The notes under the pieces are model-generated. The model saw only the letters and a program-made list of their open reading frames with translations. It did not search any database and was not told the origin of the DNA. Source: Talpa occidentalis (Eukaryota > Chordata > Mammalia > Eulipotyphla > Talpidae). From it: 64,000 nt of DNA. Shown here one piece after another: positions 12,225 through 27,200 of the stretch (the first letter of the stretch is position 1; every line of letters starts with the position of its first letter). The DNA lies in contig NW_023601212.1 of the NCBI RefSeq assembly GCF_014898055.3, positions 50,332,329 to 50,396,328 on the forward strand, written 5' to 3'. Made by a program: the position numbers and the translations under genes.

Positions 12225-15200
12225 CCTTGAAAAAAATCTACTTACAGATGACTCATGTCATATATATACTGCTCTAGAAGCTTATATTACAGTGGAGTTA
12301 GAACGTTTTTTATTCTTTTTCAATAACTACGAAGTGATAACTTAAAATTAGCTAATAGTAAATTAATCGATACTTATGTCCTAAGCACTAGCCTTTTCAC
12401 ATTAATTAATTTACTTATCACACAACCCTCTACAGTAGATTCAATTATCTCCATTTTACAGATGAGAAAACTGAGATGCAGATAAGCTTAGTAAGCCTAG
12501 ATCATGCAACTAGTAGATGTTGGATTCTGAATTCAAACCCATGCAATCTGACTCCAAAGTCATACATACCCTAACAATAACTGCTCCTCACAGCATTCCA
12601 AAGTATGGGTATGCTAACATTTATTTACTTATTCCTCTAATAACATATAGACTGATACTGATTTCTTATTAAGTAAACAATACTACAACAAACATCTATA
12701 TACTATATCTTTTGTACATATGCTTATATTTTCTATAATTTAAATTCCTAAAAATAGACCTAATGGGTCAAAGGTATGAATATTTCATTTTTGATAGCTA
12801 CTACCAAACTGAAGACTTTCAGTTTACATTCTCAGTGGTATATATTTTACCAATCTCCTGAATAAAATGTTACGTCAAGTTTATCAATAAGGATAAACCT
12901 TTTTTTATACAAACCATTACTATTAATTTTGTGAAATATCTGTTTATATCTTTTGTCTATTTTCTGTTGTTTTCTTATTGGCCAATACATTACTGGCCTT
13001 ACATGTTATATTTGTGATATACAGTCAATATTACTGTCCTGTCTTTATTTGGCTTTTAACTTTATGGTGCTATTTACTTTGTTTTAAATATGAAGTTAAA
13101 ACAGTCTCTTCCGGGCCTCCCCGGTGGCGCAGCGGTTGAGCGCTGGGTTGTGAAGCTGCCCGCAGCCTCTGCAGCGCTGGTTCGATCCCCGGCTGCTCCC
13201 GGCCACCGGAGGAGGGTCCCACATGGCGCGCAGACCTCTCCTGCCGCCCGCTGCTCCCCTCAGCAGTGTACTTCGGTCCTTCTGCCTGCTCTGCTCCCCG
13301 CTCTGGCTCTGGTGAATTCTCTCACCCTCCCGCGCTTCTGACTATACCCAGTGCATGTATAAACAAAAAAAAAAAAAAAAAACAGTCTCTTCCTTTATAG
13401 TTTCTGGATCTCAGGCATGCTTAAGACTATCTTGAGCCTATATCTGCAATCTATTTTTATGATGTGAAACAGGGATGAAACGATCTCACCCCACAATAGT
13501 CAATTTTCTAAATACCACTTTTTAAACAATCCACCTTTCCCAACCGTTTGAAATACATTATTCAAAATTACCTACACATACATTTCCATTGTCTCTATTT
13601 TATTCTAAAGTCGTCTTTGTTCTACCAGATATATTTCCTACTCCAATATCATTATATTAACTACTTTATTGTTACAACAGGCCTTGCCACTTTAGTACAG
13701 CAATTCTCTCCCCCTAATTATTTTTCTTCATAATTTTCTTCATTACTTTTTTCAAATTTACTCTTGTGGATAACTTTAAAATTTCCTTAAAATATCATTA
13801 AAAATTTAATTGCAAGAGTCTAATTAGAGATTAACTCCTATCTTTACCAACTGAATCTTTCCATCTTGGAATACAAAACATCAGTGTTAATTCATATCCT
13901 CTTTTATGACTTCAGTTTCCTCCTGTAGGTCTCAATATTCAATAATATTTCTTATTAGGTTTATTTGTAAACCTAGTTTACTATTTACTTTTTTGATATA
14001 CTATTGAGTGGGATTTTTATTTTTAAGAATGACATGAGAGCACTCCTAGTCTAGATGATAATGAAGTACATGCAAGAATCTTCTATCCACTACAAACACA
14101 TAGAAATACTGAATTAAATTTTTAAAAAATTGCTGAGTTGGAGAACAAGAAAACTTCAAGTATCAAAATGAACAATGGAATGGAGACTATGAAGCTATAC
14201 TGCCTACAACATGGGCATTAGAAATAAAGACAGTTTTTAGGGGGAGTTATTCTAATACCCTAAGTGATGTCAGTTGAAGCTGCTGGCCCTACATACATGG
14301 CCTAAGTCATGGGTAGGTTCCTTAAATCAGATAGTTGCTTCATAGAAACTGAACTGGAACTTCTCCATTTACTGGCTGCAGGTCTTAACAGAAAAGGAGA
14401 GAAACAAGAAAGATCCAATGAACTTTGTATTTTTTTTACTAGGTGAGAACCCCTAAAAGAGTTTTCTAAAATTAATAAAAAGTGATTATGAGAAAAGTGT
14501 AGAGGTCAGAATCATTGCATTTACATATTACAACTTTAACCAATATCTGTAGACTCCTGTCAATAATTGAAATACTATACTTCTCCCTATTCAGGAAATT
14601 CCTGTTAGGATTTTGTCAATTATGTTATTATAAGCAGTTCTCACTTTGCATGGTCACACTATATGCAAGATTCACTATTAAGTTAAACAAACCTCAGCAA
14701 CATGGTTCAAATTCAGTTACCACTGTGTATTAACTATAAGTAATTGCCTAAAATCCAAACTTTGGTGCTGATTCTTAACACACAAATCGCTATGTAAGTA
14801 ACAAATCTCACATCAGTGATCAATCACATCTTTGAGAGTCTGTCAGTGATTGATCACTGTGTATGTATTTTGAGTGTACACATAGCAAATGTAGTTGTGT
14901 TGCCTCCTTGTCACCTAGTGATAATCCCACTGACAGTTTGATAGTTTTATAAAGAGATAATCAAAAGAGAAGATCAGTTAACAGGATGAAAGTTCACCAA
15001 AGAAATGAAAAGTGGTAACATTGAAAGTAAAACTAGAATTGAACATAAATGGGTCAGAGAATAAATAGATTACCATGGAATGCTGACACAATGCCACTTG
15101 AGACCCAAGACTTTATAAAGTCAGAGGAACTTAGTGAACGTCACGTTATCAAGGATGGAGAAAGAGGTTGTGAGAGAAAGGATGAAGATGTCACAGTGGA

Positions 15201-18200
15201 AATGAGGCTCATAAAAATATTCCCATTAAAAGGAAATCCCAGAGATATCTCATGACATGGAGTGCGAAGGATAAAATAGCTAAAGCTGATCCAAACTTTG
15301 AAAGGAGTGTGACAGTACAACAAAGTATAGAAAAGATGTCTGTTCAATATTAAGTTATACAATATGATGAAAGCAAGCCAGGCAAGCACTGTTCAAATTT
15401 CTCTCAATGCCTTTTTTCCCCAGAGAAATAATACTTTAATTCAAAGCCTCTAATATTTTGAACTACAGTATATATTAGTTTTGCTATTTTAAACATTTCT
15501 CTGTACATTTATAACCATCAGAAAGAGTCTTCAATGTATGGACAAATTTTAAAAGGTTTATAACATTCATATTCTGGTCTAGAATCATGATTCCCACATT
15601 TGCTAGTATCAGAATTCTTAAATGGAGGCAACACACAACATTTTTTTTTTTTTTAATATTTTTTTTTTTTAATAGAGGCATTTTTTTTTTTATTTATTTA
15701 TTTGTTTGTTTCTTTGTTTATACATGCACTGGGTACAGTCAGAAGCGCGGGAGGGTGAGAGAATTCACCAGAGCCAGAGCAGGGAGCAGAGCAGGCAGAA
15801 GAACCAAAGTACACTGCTGAGGGGAGCAGCGGGCGGCAGGAGAGGTCTGCGCGCCATGTGGGACCCTCCTCCAGTGGCCGGGGAGCAGCCGGGGATCGAA
15901 CCGGCGCCGCAGAGGTCGCCGGCAGCTTCGCAACCCAGCGCTCAACCGCTGCGCCACCGGGGAGGCCCAACACACAACATTTTTACTGTTATTTTAAAAC
16001 ACTGTCATCTGCATTGTTATTACTCTGGTATTCCTGGGTTAGGTTGTCGCTAGTCTATTACTTGAAAAACAATTTAAATGGTTATGAAAGAGTTGAGGTA
16101 TTTTTTTCTTTGCTTCAGAAATCTGAAGTACTGTTCCATTGCATTCTTGTATTCACTGAGTATTGGGTGGAAAAATTTCTAAGACTACTCTCATTTTTCA
16201 CTTCTTGAGTAGGAACTGGTTCTTGCCTATACTTGTGTGCTTAAGTGACTCTTAATTCTTGAAGTTCAGCAAAAATATTGCCAATGTTATATACAAATCT
16301 ATTCTACTGCTTCTTACTAAATGCAGTGATCTAGATTCTAAATTCACAACAGCAGAAAAAGAGGGAAGGAAAACTAAACACATAATCAACAAAATGGCAG
16401 ATTAAAAAAAAAATTATAGTAGGCTAAAAAATATGAAAAATATCAAAGGCTGCAACCCTTCAGGTAATTTGAAAAGTTCACTAGTCTATGATGATTCATT
16501 TCCTGAGGAAAGGGTTCCAAGGCAACAAATGTTTTTGATTATAATTAGAATCCAAGTGCAGCTACTAAAATTTAAACCCAATATTTTGTAATTTTAATAT
16601 TGTATGTAAATTTTAGTATAAACTCCTAATTACTTTTACATGTGTCTTACTTGTCATATTCCTAAATACTTTTTCTGTATTAATTCCAATAGAACTGTGA
16701 TTTTCCAGAATGCACACTATTTTTATTGCTTTGTTACATATTTAATACATAAACAACACTTAAAAGAAACACAAGAAAAGTAGTATTTTTTACACTTGCA
16801 GATGTATTTTGGAAGATATTTTTGTAAGCAATCATTCAAATATTAATTTGGTTGTAATGAGTTCCTTAGAAAGATTAGAATATTTTTAAGGTTTTCCAAA
16901 ACACATATTTACACCAACATCTCTGTCTGAAATTAAATATAAAACCAAACCCTAAGCTTACCCAGAGAAGAAAAATATTAATAGCAAATGCAAACCAGAA
17001 TAATCAAATCTAAGGGAGTTTTGAATCAGGAGTAAAATTACTTTGTCCCTTTGTTTCAACTTAAGGATAAAAACAAAACCACAGTCTTTTTTCAGGGTTA
17101 ACCACAAGTGAACTACAGTTGGTTTGCATAAATCCAGAGCAATGCATACGTGGCAAATAAACAGCCAGACCTGGTATTAGGCTTCAAACATCCTGGTTAT
17201 CTGAGATACAGTAATACTTCCTCTTTATAAAGTGTAGCCAAAACTAGGAATAAGTAATTCATACCACTATGACTCAAAGCCACAAAATACACTGAGTAAT
17301 GATCACACAGAAATAAAAGCTTAAGTGATAAAAGAGTCCTACAAAAAAATAAAGTTGCTCATGTATCCACCTAAAAGCAAGGGCAAAAACAAAAAAACAA
17401 ACGTAGTTGACAGCCCACAGGCAACTCTAAGTTTACTAGAGTGTTGACGTGATCTAACTCTGCTCTCAGATACTCGAGTCAAAGGAGAATCAAGAGTGAC
17501 TTAGTAAAACCAATTCCAAAACTGAACATAGGGAAGAGACTTCATTTCACCAAAAACAATAAAACAAAAGCATTATTTATAAGAGTTATCAGAGCTGTCA
17601 AATTTCATTTCCAATAAAGTATATATGTTCTTTTGAAATTCTTAATCCAGATCCTTATTGTTAAACACCTCTTTCCTTGAAGCAGATATCCCTTCCTAAA
17701 ATAAACAAAACAAATACAAACACTCTTATCACATACTGATTAGCATATGCTAATTACAGCTGACCCTTGGAGGACTAGGGAGTTAAAGAAGACTGCCCCC
17801 AACCCAGCACAGCTGAAAATCCATGTGTAACTTTAGATTCCCTCAAATTTAACTACTAAAAAAAAGTCCGCTACTGACTGGAAATCTTATTGATAATATA
17901 AGCAGTCTACTGGCACATATTTTGCATACTATATATATTATATATTGTATTTTTACAATGAAGTAAATTGAAGAAAATCTTAAGGAGAGAAAATACACTA
18001 TTATACTGTATTACTGAAGCCAAAAGTTTACATTATCTGTTTAGAAGAAAATGTACATGTAAGTGGACCTGCACCATTCTCACTCCTGCTGTTCAAGGGT
18101 CAACTGTACTGACCGCCCACGATTACTCATCATCCTCTTTTCACTCCAAGTCAAATTTTTCTGTTCAATATTTATACCCATCAAACCATCTTTTAAAGAT

Positions 18201-21200
18201 TCCACTTACCTAAACTATTAAACTTTTAGAATCAGAGCTTCCTACACTGAGCATTTATTCTCCTCTAAGGTAGCATATTTTATGAAGTATTTCTCACGGG
18301 AGAACCAAGTAACATAATCGCAGCTGTCTCACAGATTTTAAATGAAGTCACCGCAGAGTAGAATGTTAGCATACTTTAAATTTTTACCCCAAATTAAAAG
18401 AGAACAAACAATTCAAAAATTCTTCAAGATACCCTAATTTGGGCTTTTTGAGCAACAATAAAATTAATTGAACTTACTTCATTTTGTATGAAATAAATAA
18501 TAATGTTATAATGAAAGAAAGCCTGCACTAGTAGGTCTTTTAAATGTCAATAGATGCAGAAAAAATACCTGATAAATTTCAGTATACTGTAATGATGAAA
18601 ACTGCCAGCAAACTAGAAGTATCAGGAATTTATTCAAGTGTTAGGGAGCATCTATGAAAAACCAACAACTAACATTCTAGTAAGTTAAAACTTAATTGCT
18701 TTCGCCCTAAGAGTAGAAACAAGGCAGGGATCTCACCACTTCTTTTCAACATAAACAAGAAATCCTAATGACTGTAGTAAGAATAAACGGCATTCAGATT
18801 GGAAAGGAAGAAGTAAGTCTGTTTGTAGATGACATGATTGAACATGTGGAAAATTCTAAGGAACCTACCCTCCAAAAAGCTAGTAGAAATGTGATTTTAG
18901 CAAGATGGCAGGATATAAGATCAACAGACATAAAGTTATTATATTCCCAAATAACATCAACGGACAACTGTAAATCAAAATTTGAAAAACAATTTATAAC
19001 AGCATCAAAACCAGGAAATATTTATGAATAAATGTAACAAAAGATGTACAAAACCCATACACTGAAAAATATGAAACACTACTGACATTAAATGAGATTT
19101 AAATAAAGGGCAAAGACTCCATGTTCATGGATTAGAAGACCCAATAGTCTTAAGAGGTCAATCTCCCCAAATTATAGATTCAACACAATCCCATGATAGC
19201 TCAACAAAGAACCCAGAATACTCAAAAAGACTCTGAAAATGAACAAAGCTGAAACAACAAAGCTGCCTGATTTTAGGACTTAACACACAAGGAAGGTGGT
19301 ATGATATTGGTATACAGACCAAGATATTTAGACCAATTGGAAAAAAAATACAGTCTAGAAGTAGACCCATTCATAATGGTTAACTGATTTTTTTCCACAA
19401 GTGCCAAAGTAATTCAGTGGGGAAATAATATTCTTTTCAAAAATGGTGCTGAAAGAATCAAATATGCACATAGAAGAAACTACATGTATCAATCTTTACC
19501 TCATGTTATACACAAAAATTAACTCAAGGTGAGTCACAGACCTAACTGAACAAGCTAAAATTATAAAACACCTAGATGGCAAAAAGAAAATCTTTGCGAT
19601 CCTGGGCTAGGTAATTATTTTTTAGGTAGGATATAAAAGAATTATGAAAGGAAAAAAGGCTACATTGTACTTGATAACAATTTAAAAAGTGCATTTCAAA
19701 AGACACTGTTAAAATTAGAAGTCAAAGCACAGACTGTGAGAAAATATCTGCAAAACATGTAAGTGATAAAGGACTGATATCCATACCATGTAACTCTTAT
19801 TATTAGTAGGTGCTAACAGGACAAATGACTTGCTTTAAAAATGGGCAAGAGATCTGAACAGACGTTTCACCAAATTAAAAAGCTGTACTAAGCACACGGA
19901 AAGATTTTCAACATCATTAGTCATCAGAAAAATCAAATTAAAAGCACAATGAAATATCATTATACACCTACTAAAATGGCTAAAATCAATAAGACTGAAA
20001 ATATCAAGTATTAGAGAGGATATGGGATAACTGAAACTCTCATAGGTTGCTGGTGGGGAATGCAAAATATCACAGCCATTTCAGAAAAGTTTGGCCAGTT
20101 TCTTATAAACATACTCTTCCCATATAACCCAGCAATCCCACTCTTACATGTGAAATATATGAAAATGTATGTCCACATAAAAACTTGCATTCAGCAGTCT
20201 TATTAATAGCAGTTAAAGACAAGAAACAAGACAAATATTTAATAGATGGTGAATGGATAACAAATTGTGCTCTATCAAATTAATGGAATGCTACTGAGTA
20301 ACAAACAGGAACTACAATATGCCCCAAAACATGGATATATCTCAAAAGCATCAGTCTAAATGAAAGAACCTATTGATAAATCAAAATGATGCCACTTACA
20401 TGAAATCCTAGAAAAGGACAAAGTATAGTGACAAAAAGCACAACGCAATGGTTGCGAGAGGTTGAAGGTAGAGAGAATGAATTGACTACAACAGTGCATT
20501 AGGAAGCTCTTTGGGATGATGGAAATGTTCTATGTTATAATTGTGGTGATAGTTAAATGTCTATATTACACTTATCAAAACTCAATTGTGCACTTGAAAT
20601 TGAAGATTTTTTCTTGCAAATTATACCTAATTAAACAGAAAGCTAAAATGCTATATAAAATATCAGTGATTACAATAAAACATTATAAGATATTACAGAA
20701 TTTTCTTATCATTTTGGTAGTTTTAGGATGTTCTCAAAGTAGAGGTTAAGGAACAATGCCACAAATGAAGACATAAATCAACTCCCTCTCTCCCAGTTAT
20801 TAATACTGCTTCTAAACTATTTTGTTTATAGAACTATTCTTATTGATGAACAAACTATAGAAAAGAAACATGAGGTACAGAATTTCAAATGGGGAATATG
20901 AAAAAGTTACGGGAATGAATGGTGGTGTTGGCTGTGCAATAGCATGAATGTACTTCATACCAGAGAACAGCGTACTTAAAAACGCTCAATTTCATGTCAT
21001 GTATATTTTGCCACAAAGACTGGCAAGGGGGAAGTAATTCTAAGAAAACTTATACCAATCTAGAACTCCACAAGGAAGTTACAAGTTAAAACAGTTCCTT
21101 TGGCTTGAATAATTAGACTAATCTACTATTTCTTAGAACTGTGCTCTCAAGAAATGAAGATGAAAGGTAGTTACTAATTCCACTAGTAAAGGGAAATTAT

Positions 21201-24200
21201 GCTCAACTCTTTTAAGATTTATTTGCAGTCTTAAGGCATCTTCCAACAGCTTTTGTTTCTAATAGTTTAGCTGAGTAGTCTAAAGTTGTCAGAAAAACAA
21301 AGATCAGATCAGAGACCTCAAATCAAAAATGGCTCTGCATTTGGTGTCCTAAATTTTGTTATTTTCTCATCTAAATTAATCCACAAACAGAACTCAGCAC
21401 AAATACTCAAAACATGGTAACAGAAGCCCTGAGTAGTCTAGGGTTAAATAAGGTCACATAAGAATTGCCAAAACAAACATCAAATTTCATGCTATTTGGG
21501 GGAAAAGAGAAAGCCATCTGTGCAATTCACTGTAGATAAACTGCTATCTGATTGGGGGTAGAGATTTGTCATATTTGTTAAAATGTTGATACTTAACACC
21601 AACAACCGAGAAAATTCCTGGATATAAAATCCAAGGGATGGCAGAGATGTAGAAATCTACCTAAAGCTGTCAGGGCATTGCTATTGAAAAACAGCATAAG
21701 AGAACTGGGAGATGAAAAAAGGAGAGGATGTGTGTGTGTAAAGGGAGATGTGTGTGAATGCTGGGAAAGAGTTCTGAGTTAAAGCCTAGAGAGATTTTTA
21801 GAGGGCAATTTTAGAGGGCAATCTCAGGTAAAGAATGAACAAAGACAGTGGTAGTGATAGTAACAGTAGAAGTAAATTTTTATATAGTGTTTCCTATTTG
21901 CCAGACACTAGTACTAAGCACTTGAATTATATAACCATGACATTGTGAGACAGACAACCATTTTAAAGAGATGAAGTAACAGGCTTAGGAAGATAAGATA
22001 ACTTTCTCATTGTAACCCAAAAAATAACATTTAATAAGCATTTATATGCTAGGCACAGAACATATGAAAGACTAATTCTTTGAAAATTAAAGGAAATGGC
22101 CTCATTCTCAAAAATCTTATAGAAAGCGATAACCCTTTAAAATTGACATAAGCCACCCAGCTAGCTAAGTCGGCAGAGCATGAGACTCTTAAAATTATCG
22201 AATATTACATAGGAAGAGACATTGCTCGAGGGGTTATGTGATTTGTCTAGGGTTCAGGTTAGTACACAGCTGAGACAGGGTTTGAATTCAAACCCATCTA
22301 ATTCCTAAACCTATATACTTCTATTCTGCAGCAAGCTAACAGTGTGTGTGAGAATAGCAAATAGAAAAACTTTTCAACTGACTTCAAATAACCAACACAG
22401 GGGGCACCTGGTCTCTACTTAGTATTTTAGAATTGTTTCATTTTGAGAACCGGAAAGAGGAAGTGTAAATTCTGGACTAAATCTTGGGTTCAAACCTCAC
22501 ATGAACTGAATATAACACAAGTATACTGCAAGACACTTACATTGTAAAATTACTGAACATTTAAAAATATGCAGATAGGAGTGGCTCCACTGGAAAATTG
22601 GTGGATGTTAATTCCAGTTCAGTCTTTGAGGTCGAAATCCCTTTCAGATCTTTTAGGTAAGTAGCTATAGCAATGTTATCCAGTTAGAGTCTAGAGAAAA
22701 GGAACCAAACCAGGAAGTCCTCTGAAGGTGGTCCTCAACAAACTGCTTTGTCACAAACCATTTATTAAATGCAGTATGTAGTAGGGAAAATGTATTGATA
22801 GAATTTATTGCTGTTTACCTAATAAGGGACAAGATAGTAAAGATGCTGTACTTTACAAAGAGAGCATTCTTTCCAGTGAGATATAATGAACTGATGCAGC
22901 TCTTCACATTTTTTCAACATGGAACCAAAATTATATACTTATGAAATGGCTGAGGTTTGACGGTGTAATGTGGTTCCACTTGGTCACCTTATAATCATCA
23001 TCCTAGATTTGCTAAACTATGCTTTGCTCAAAACAATTAACCAGGGATAAATGATGTTGAAAGAAATATTAAGGTAATGGCTGTGCTTTTGAGAAATAAA
23101 TTCAAAATTGCGTTTTCAATATGGTTTAAAATACCCAAATTTCATTACCAGTATATTCCAAAAATATGTATTAAGAACTCAACATATACTCCTAGAAAAC
23201 ATACATTATGAAAAGAAATAAGGACTATCAAGTATAAAACACAAAAATCAGAAATACAAAAATGCATAAAAGTACATATACTTAGATAATCCTTATAGAT
23301 GAAGATATTTGGTTTATAGTGAAAAATAGATTCAGATAACCAGTAGAAAAACATTAAAAGCAGAATCAATTAATACGGGTTCTTTGCCAAATTTCTCCAA
23401 CTGCATTTCATATCCTTAATCATAAAAGAAACGCTGCTAATATGTTTTAAAGTATGAAAAGTCTTAAGAAGCAATGTTCAGAATTCAAACTTTTCAAAAA
23501 TAAATGTACATGTAAAATTTTCTTTTGAACTCTAAAATTTATTGTTTCATTTTTGTTTTAAGGTTTTAAAATTTTTAATTGTGGTAAAAAAAAAACCACA
23601 AAGTATAAAATTTACCATGTTTAAGTTCAGTAGTGTTAAATATACTGCATTGTGCAACAGATCTCCAGAGCCTATCCATTTTGTAAAACTGAAACTGCTA
23701 TTTTATTTTAAATAGCTGAACATTTTAAAACAATATGGTACAGCGTCTAGAATGCAAAACATAGTCAAATCAAAGCCCTCTATGCATACATACTTTGAAC
23801 AGAGACTAGGTGATAATTTGGCTTTTTTTTAAGCAATGGTTTTCTTCATATAGTGCATAAAGTTGTGTTTTTTTTTAATTAGAATAATTTCTCTTAAGGT
23901 CGACGAGAACAACTTATTCATGTTTACATCTACAGTATCTACCAATATGAAGCACTCAATAAACACAGTCAATAGAATCAAAGAAAATTGTTCAAACACA
24001 AAGTTTCATAACTTAATTCAATTATTCTTACCTATTCAATACACTGTTTGCCAAAGAACCATTACCAAGAATATTCTGTTAGCCTATGTTTATACTTTTT
24101 TTTTAAAGTGTGCCATTAATCTAGGTTTCAAAATTTTCAGTTGACTGTTTCACCTAATATTAAGTTTACATAAATATTATGTAAAGATAAGTTTTTTACT

Positions 24201-27200
24201 TACCATATAGTTACCAAATGCATGATCAAACATTTCCAGTACTTGATTCCTAATTTAAAAAAAGCAGAAATGGAAAAAAAAATTAAGTATATTGTATTTA
24301 AAGTCTTTCAGAAAGTTAGTGCACCTTCATAAAAATAAACCAATAAAAAACAAAAGAAAATTTAGTTAGAAAGGGGAAAAACCGGGTTAGGAAATACATC
24401 ATTGTTAGTAAACAAGCTTTCATCAGTCACCACACAGAGCCAGATCAAACTTTTACTATTCCTAGCAATTTATATACAACAAACCTTATAATATATATCT
24501 CCTAGGAAACTGATCACCGATGCAGGTCATGCAGAGAATATCGATGCTGAAAATTATCAATAAGTACTTCTTAATAAAATTATTTAACAAAACTCTAGAG
24601 AGTTCCAGAAGAAAAATTATGGTACCATTTACTGCTTATCCTATATATTCTATAAAGAGGGATTGGTGGGTGTATATATTGATGTAAAATAACAATAATC
24701 AAACAACCTTCTGCCTTTCTTCTCAAACTGAATAAAATCACATTTTCAAAAGATACTGTTTATGATTTTATGATGTACTCTGTTCCTTTATAAAAAAAAT
24801 TACAGAAAGTCAAATAAATAATATTCACCTCTAAAATGAGACTATTTTTTTTTTTTAAAGTCTATTTTGGTTAACTCCTGTTTTTCAAAATCCCCAAAAT
24901 GATTATTTAAAATCAAGTCTACTGATCCCCACACCAGATTTACTAAGTCAGAATCTTAGTAATAAGAAAGGAATCAGGGGCCTCCCTGGTGGCACAGTGG
25001 GTTGAGTGCAGCACTGTGAAGCTGTCTGCAGCCTCTGGAGCACGGGTTTGATTCCCCGCCAGCTGGGAGATACCCACGTGGCGCAGAAGACCTCTCCTGT
25101 CTCACACACTGCTCTCCTCAGCAGTGCTTTTGGTCCATCTGCCTGTTCTGCTCCCTGCTCTATCTCTGGTGAATTCTCTCACCCTCCCGCGCTTCTGGCC
25201 TGTACCCCAGTTCTTGTATAAATAAATAAATCTTTAAAAAAAAAAAAAAGGAATCAGTCTTTCAATTAAACACTCTCAAGTTTGGCGGGTTGAGAGCTAT
25301 AGGAAAAACTGTAAGTCAGTGTTATGATTTGACCAGGTGAAATCTCGTAATAATTAGCAAAGGCCAAATAGTTTAATAATCTTTTATTAACTTACTATTA
25401 TTCCCAAAGTTCTACTGCCTAAGGTGAAGACTTAAAGTATTAAAGAAAATGGCTGGCTATGTTTTAGTTTTGGCTCCTCTTATATAGCAGTTGTCATTTT
25501 AAAAACTGTAATCATGATAGATTAAATACTGGCATAATACTGGTAGCAAATAAAAAAGAAATAATTTCCGGATAGTGGTTATAATGACCAGCAAATTCAA
25601 GTACAATCAAACCTGTGAACTGAATATATTAAGTCTTGACAACTTTTTATGAATAACAACCAGTTAAGAGCACGTAATCAATAAAACACGATGTAATCAC
25701 TTTGCTAAAACATTAAATCTTTATGTGTTTTTATGTATGACAGAATACGGCAGACTACAAATCAAGTTATCTCGGAAAATTATGTATCTTACAGCATCCT
25801 TCTTAATATTTATTATATTGCAGATAATAAGGATCTCTCAAATTAGCTAAAAAAAAAGTTTAAATTTCCCTTTCAAGCACTGGTATCAATAAATGGAATA
25901 TGGAAATATTTCTTCCTTCCCCTGAGAGGGAATACAAAATTACCAAGAAGTAGAAATTCCTGTAACTAGTAATGGTAGTGCCTAGACAGTATACTACAGA
26001 TAACATTAGCTTGAACTTGTTAAACCAACTTTGCTCTCAGTTTTCGAGTCTGAGTAAATCATGACTGTATGATTTACATGCAGCACATGATCAGCAAATT
26101 TCACAACACACACTTTGAAGTGGACATATTTAATATCTCCACTTTGTACTCTCCCTTAGACATATAAATTCTAACAAAGTCGCATTTAAGTACAAAATGG
26201 CAGAATTACTTGTATTAAACAGAAAATGCTTCTACAAGGTTTATGTCAACAACTGGATAAAATGTATTGGAAATCAGATCCACAGTTCAAAGGTATGTGT
26301 CTCTCTTCATTTTAAAATAATGTCCATAAGTCAACTTATTTTAAAGTAACTTTGCCTGTGGGCCTCTCTGGTGGCACAGGCAGTTGAGCGCAGCCACTGT
26401 GAAGCTGTCTGCAGCCTCTGCAGTGCCAGTTCGATCCCAGCCAACCACGGAGTTACCCACATGGAGGGGCAGACCTCTCCTGCCTCGCCCATGGCTCCCC
26501 TCAGCAGTGTATTTCAGTTGGTCTGCCTGTTCTGTTTCCCGCTCTGTCTTGCTCGCACATCTGGCCTGTACCCTGGTTCTTGTATAAAAATACTTTGCCT
26601 GTCAAGCTATAGAAATTAGGTGTATATTGGGCCTTCCCAGTGGCGCAGCGGTTGAGCGCTGGGTTGCGAAGCTGCCCACAGCCTCTGCAGCGCCGGTACC
26701 GGAGGAGGGTCCCACATGGCGCGCAGACCTCTCCTGCCGCCCGCTGCTCCCCTCAGCAGTGTACTTCGGTCCTTCTGCCTGCTCTGCTCCCCGCTCTGGC
26801 TCTGGTGAATTCTCTCACCCTCCTGTGCTTCTGACTGTACCCAGTGCTTGTATAAATAAATAAATTAAAAAAAAAAAAAAGAAATTAGGTGTATATTTTC
26901 ATTTAATGAAGAGACAACATTAACAAAATCTTCTGCTATAACTTTTGAAATACAAAGACAAAATAAGACTACATAATCAGGTAAATAAAAAACAACTGCA
27001 AGCAATGGAGCTTTATCTTTTAATTGGTTTGGGAAAGGGGTGGGGCATTTTCTCCTTTTTATCATAATTCATTATTTGGGCTTTCAAAAAAAATCAAACA
27101 GGTAGATAGTAATAAGTCAGAGTTCAGTTTCCTGAAAATCCCTGAGGGGAAAACAGTCAAATCATTGTTATTTGTGGGTTATAGCTTTAGACTCTTACTG

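Larger units (their letters stand above)
11897..24203 (-). other. EDEM3 intron 2
   Basis: 12.3-kb intron, the largest in the window. It holds an AC dinucleotide repeat (12190), a MIR (12385), old minus-strand L1/HAL1-like sequence (12600-14000), two SINEs (13113, 15646), a MER2-like transposon (17757), an old plus-strand L1 (18530-20650), MIRs (21880, 22195), a tRNA-Lys fragment (22152) and an L1 3' fragment (23555). I see nothing in about 14050-15630, 15985-17750 and 22320-23550. Confidence 0.88.

Noticed and set aside
15698..16208. Several ORFs of 80-130 codons repeated at 31.4, 35.6, 36.6 and 51.6 kb ([12 protein letters not shown] type)
   Set aside because: They are the two strands of GC-rich SINE copies; the same peptides recur only because the SINE recurs.
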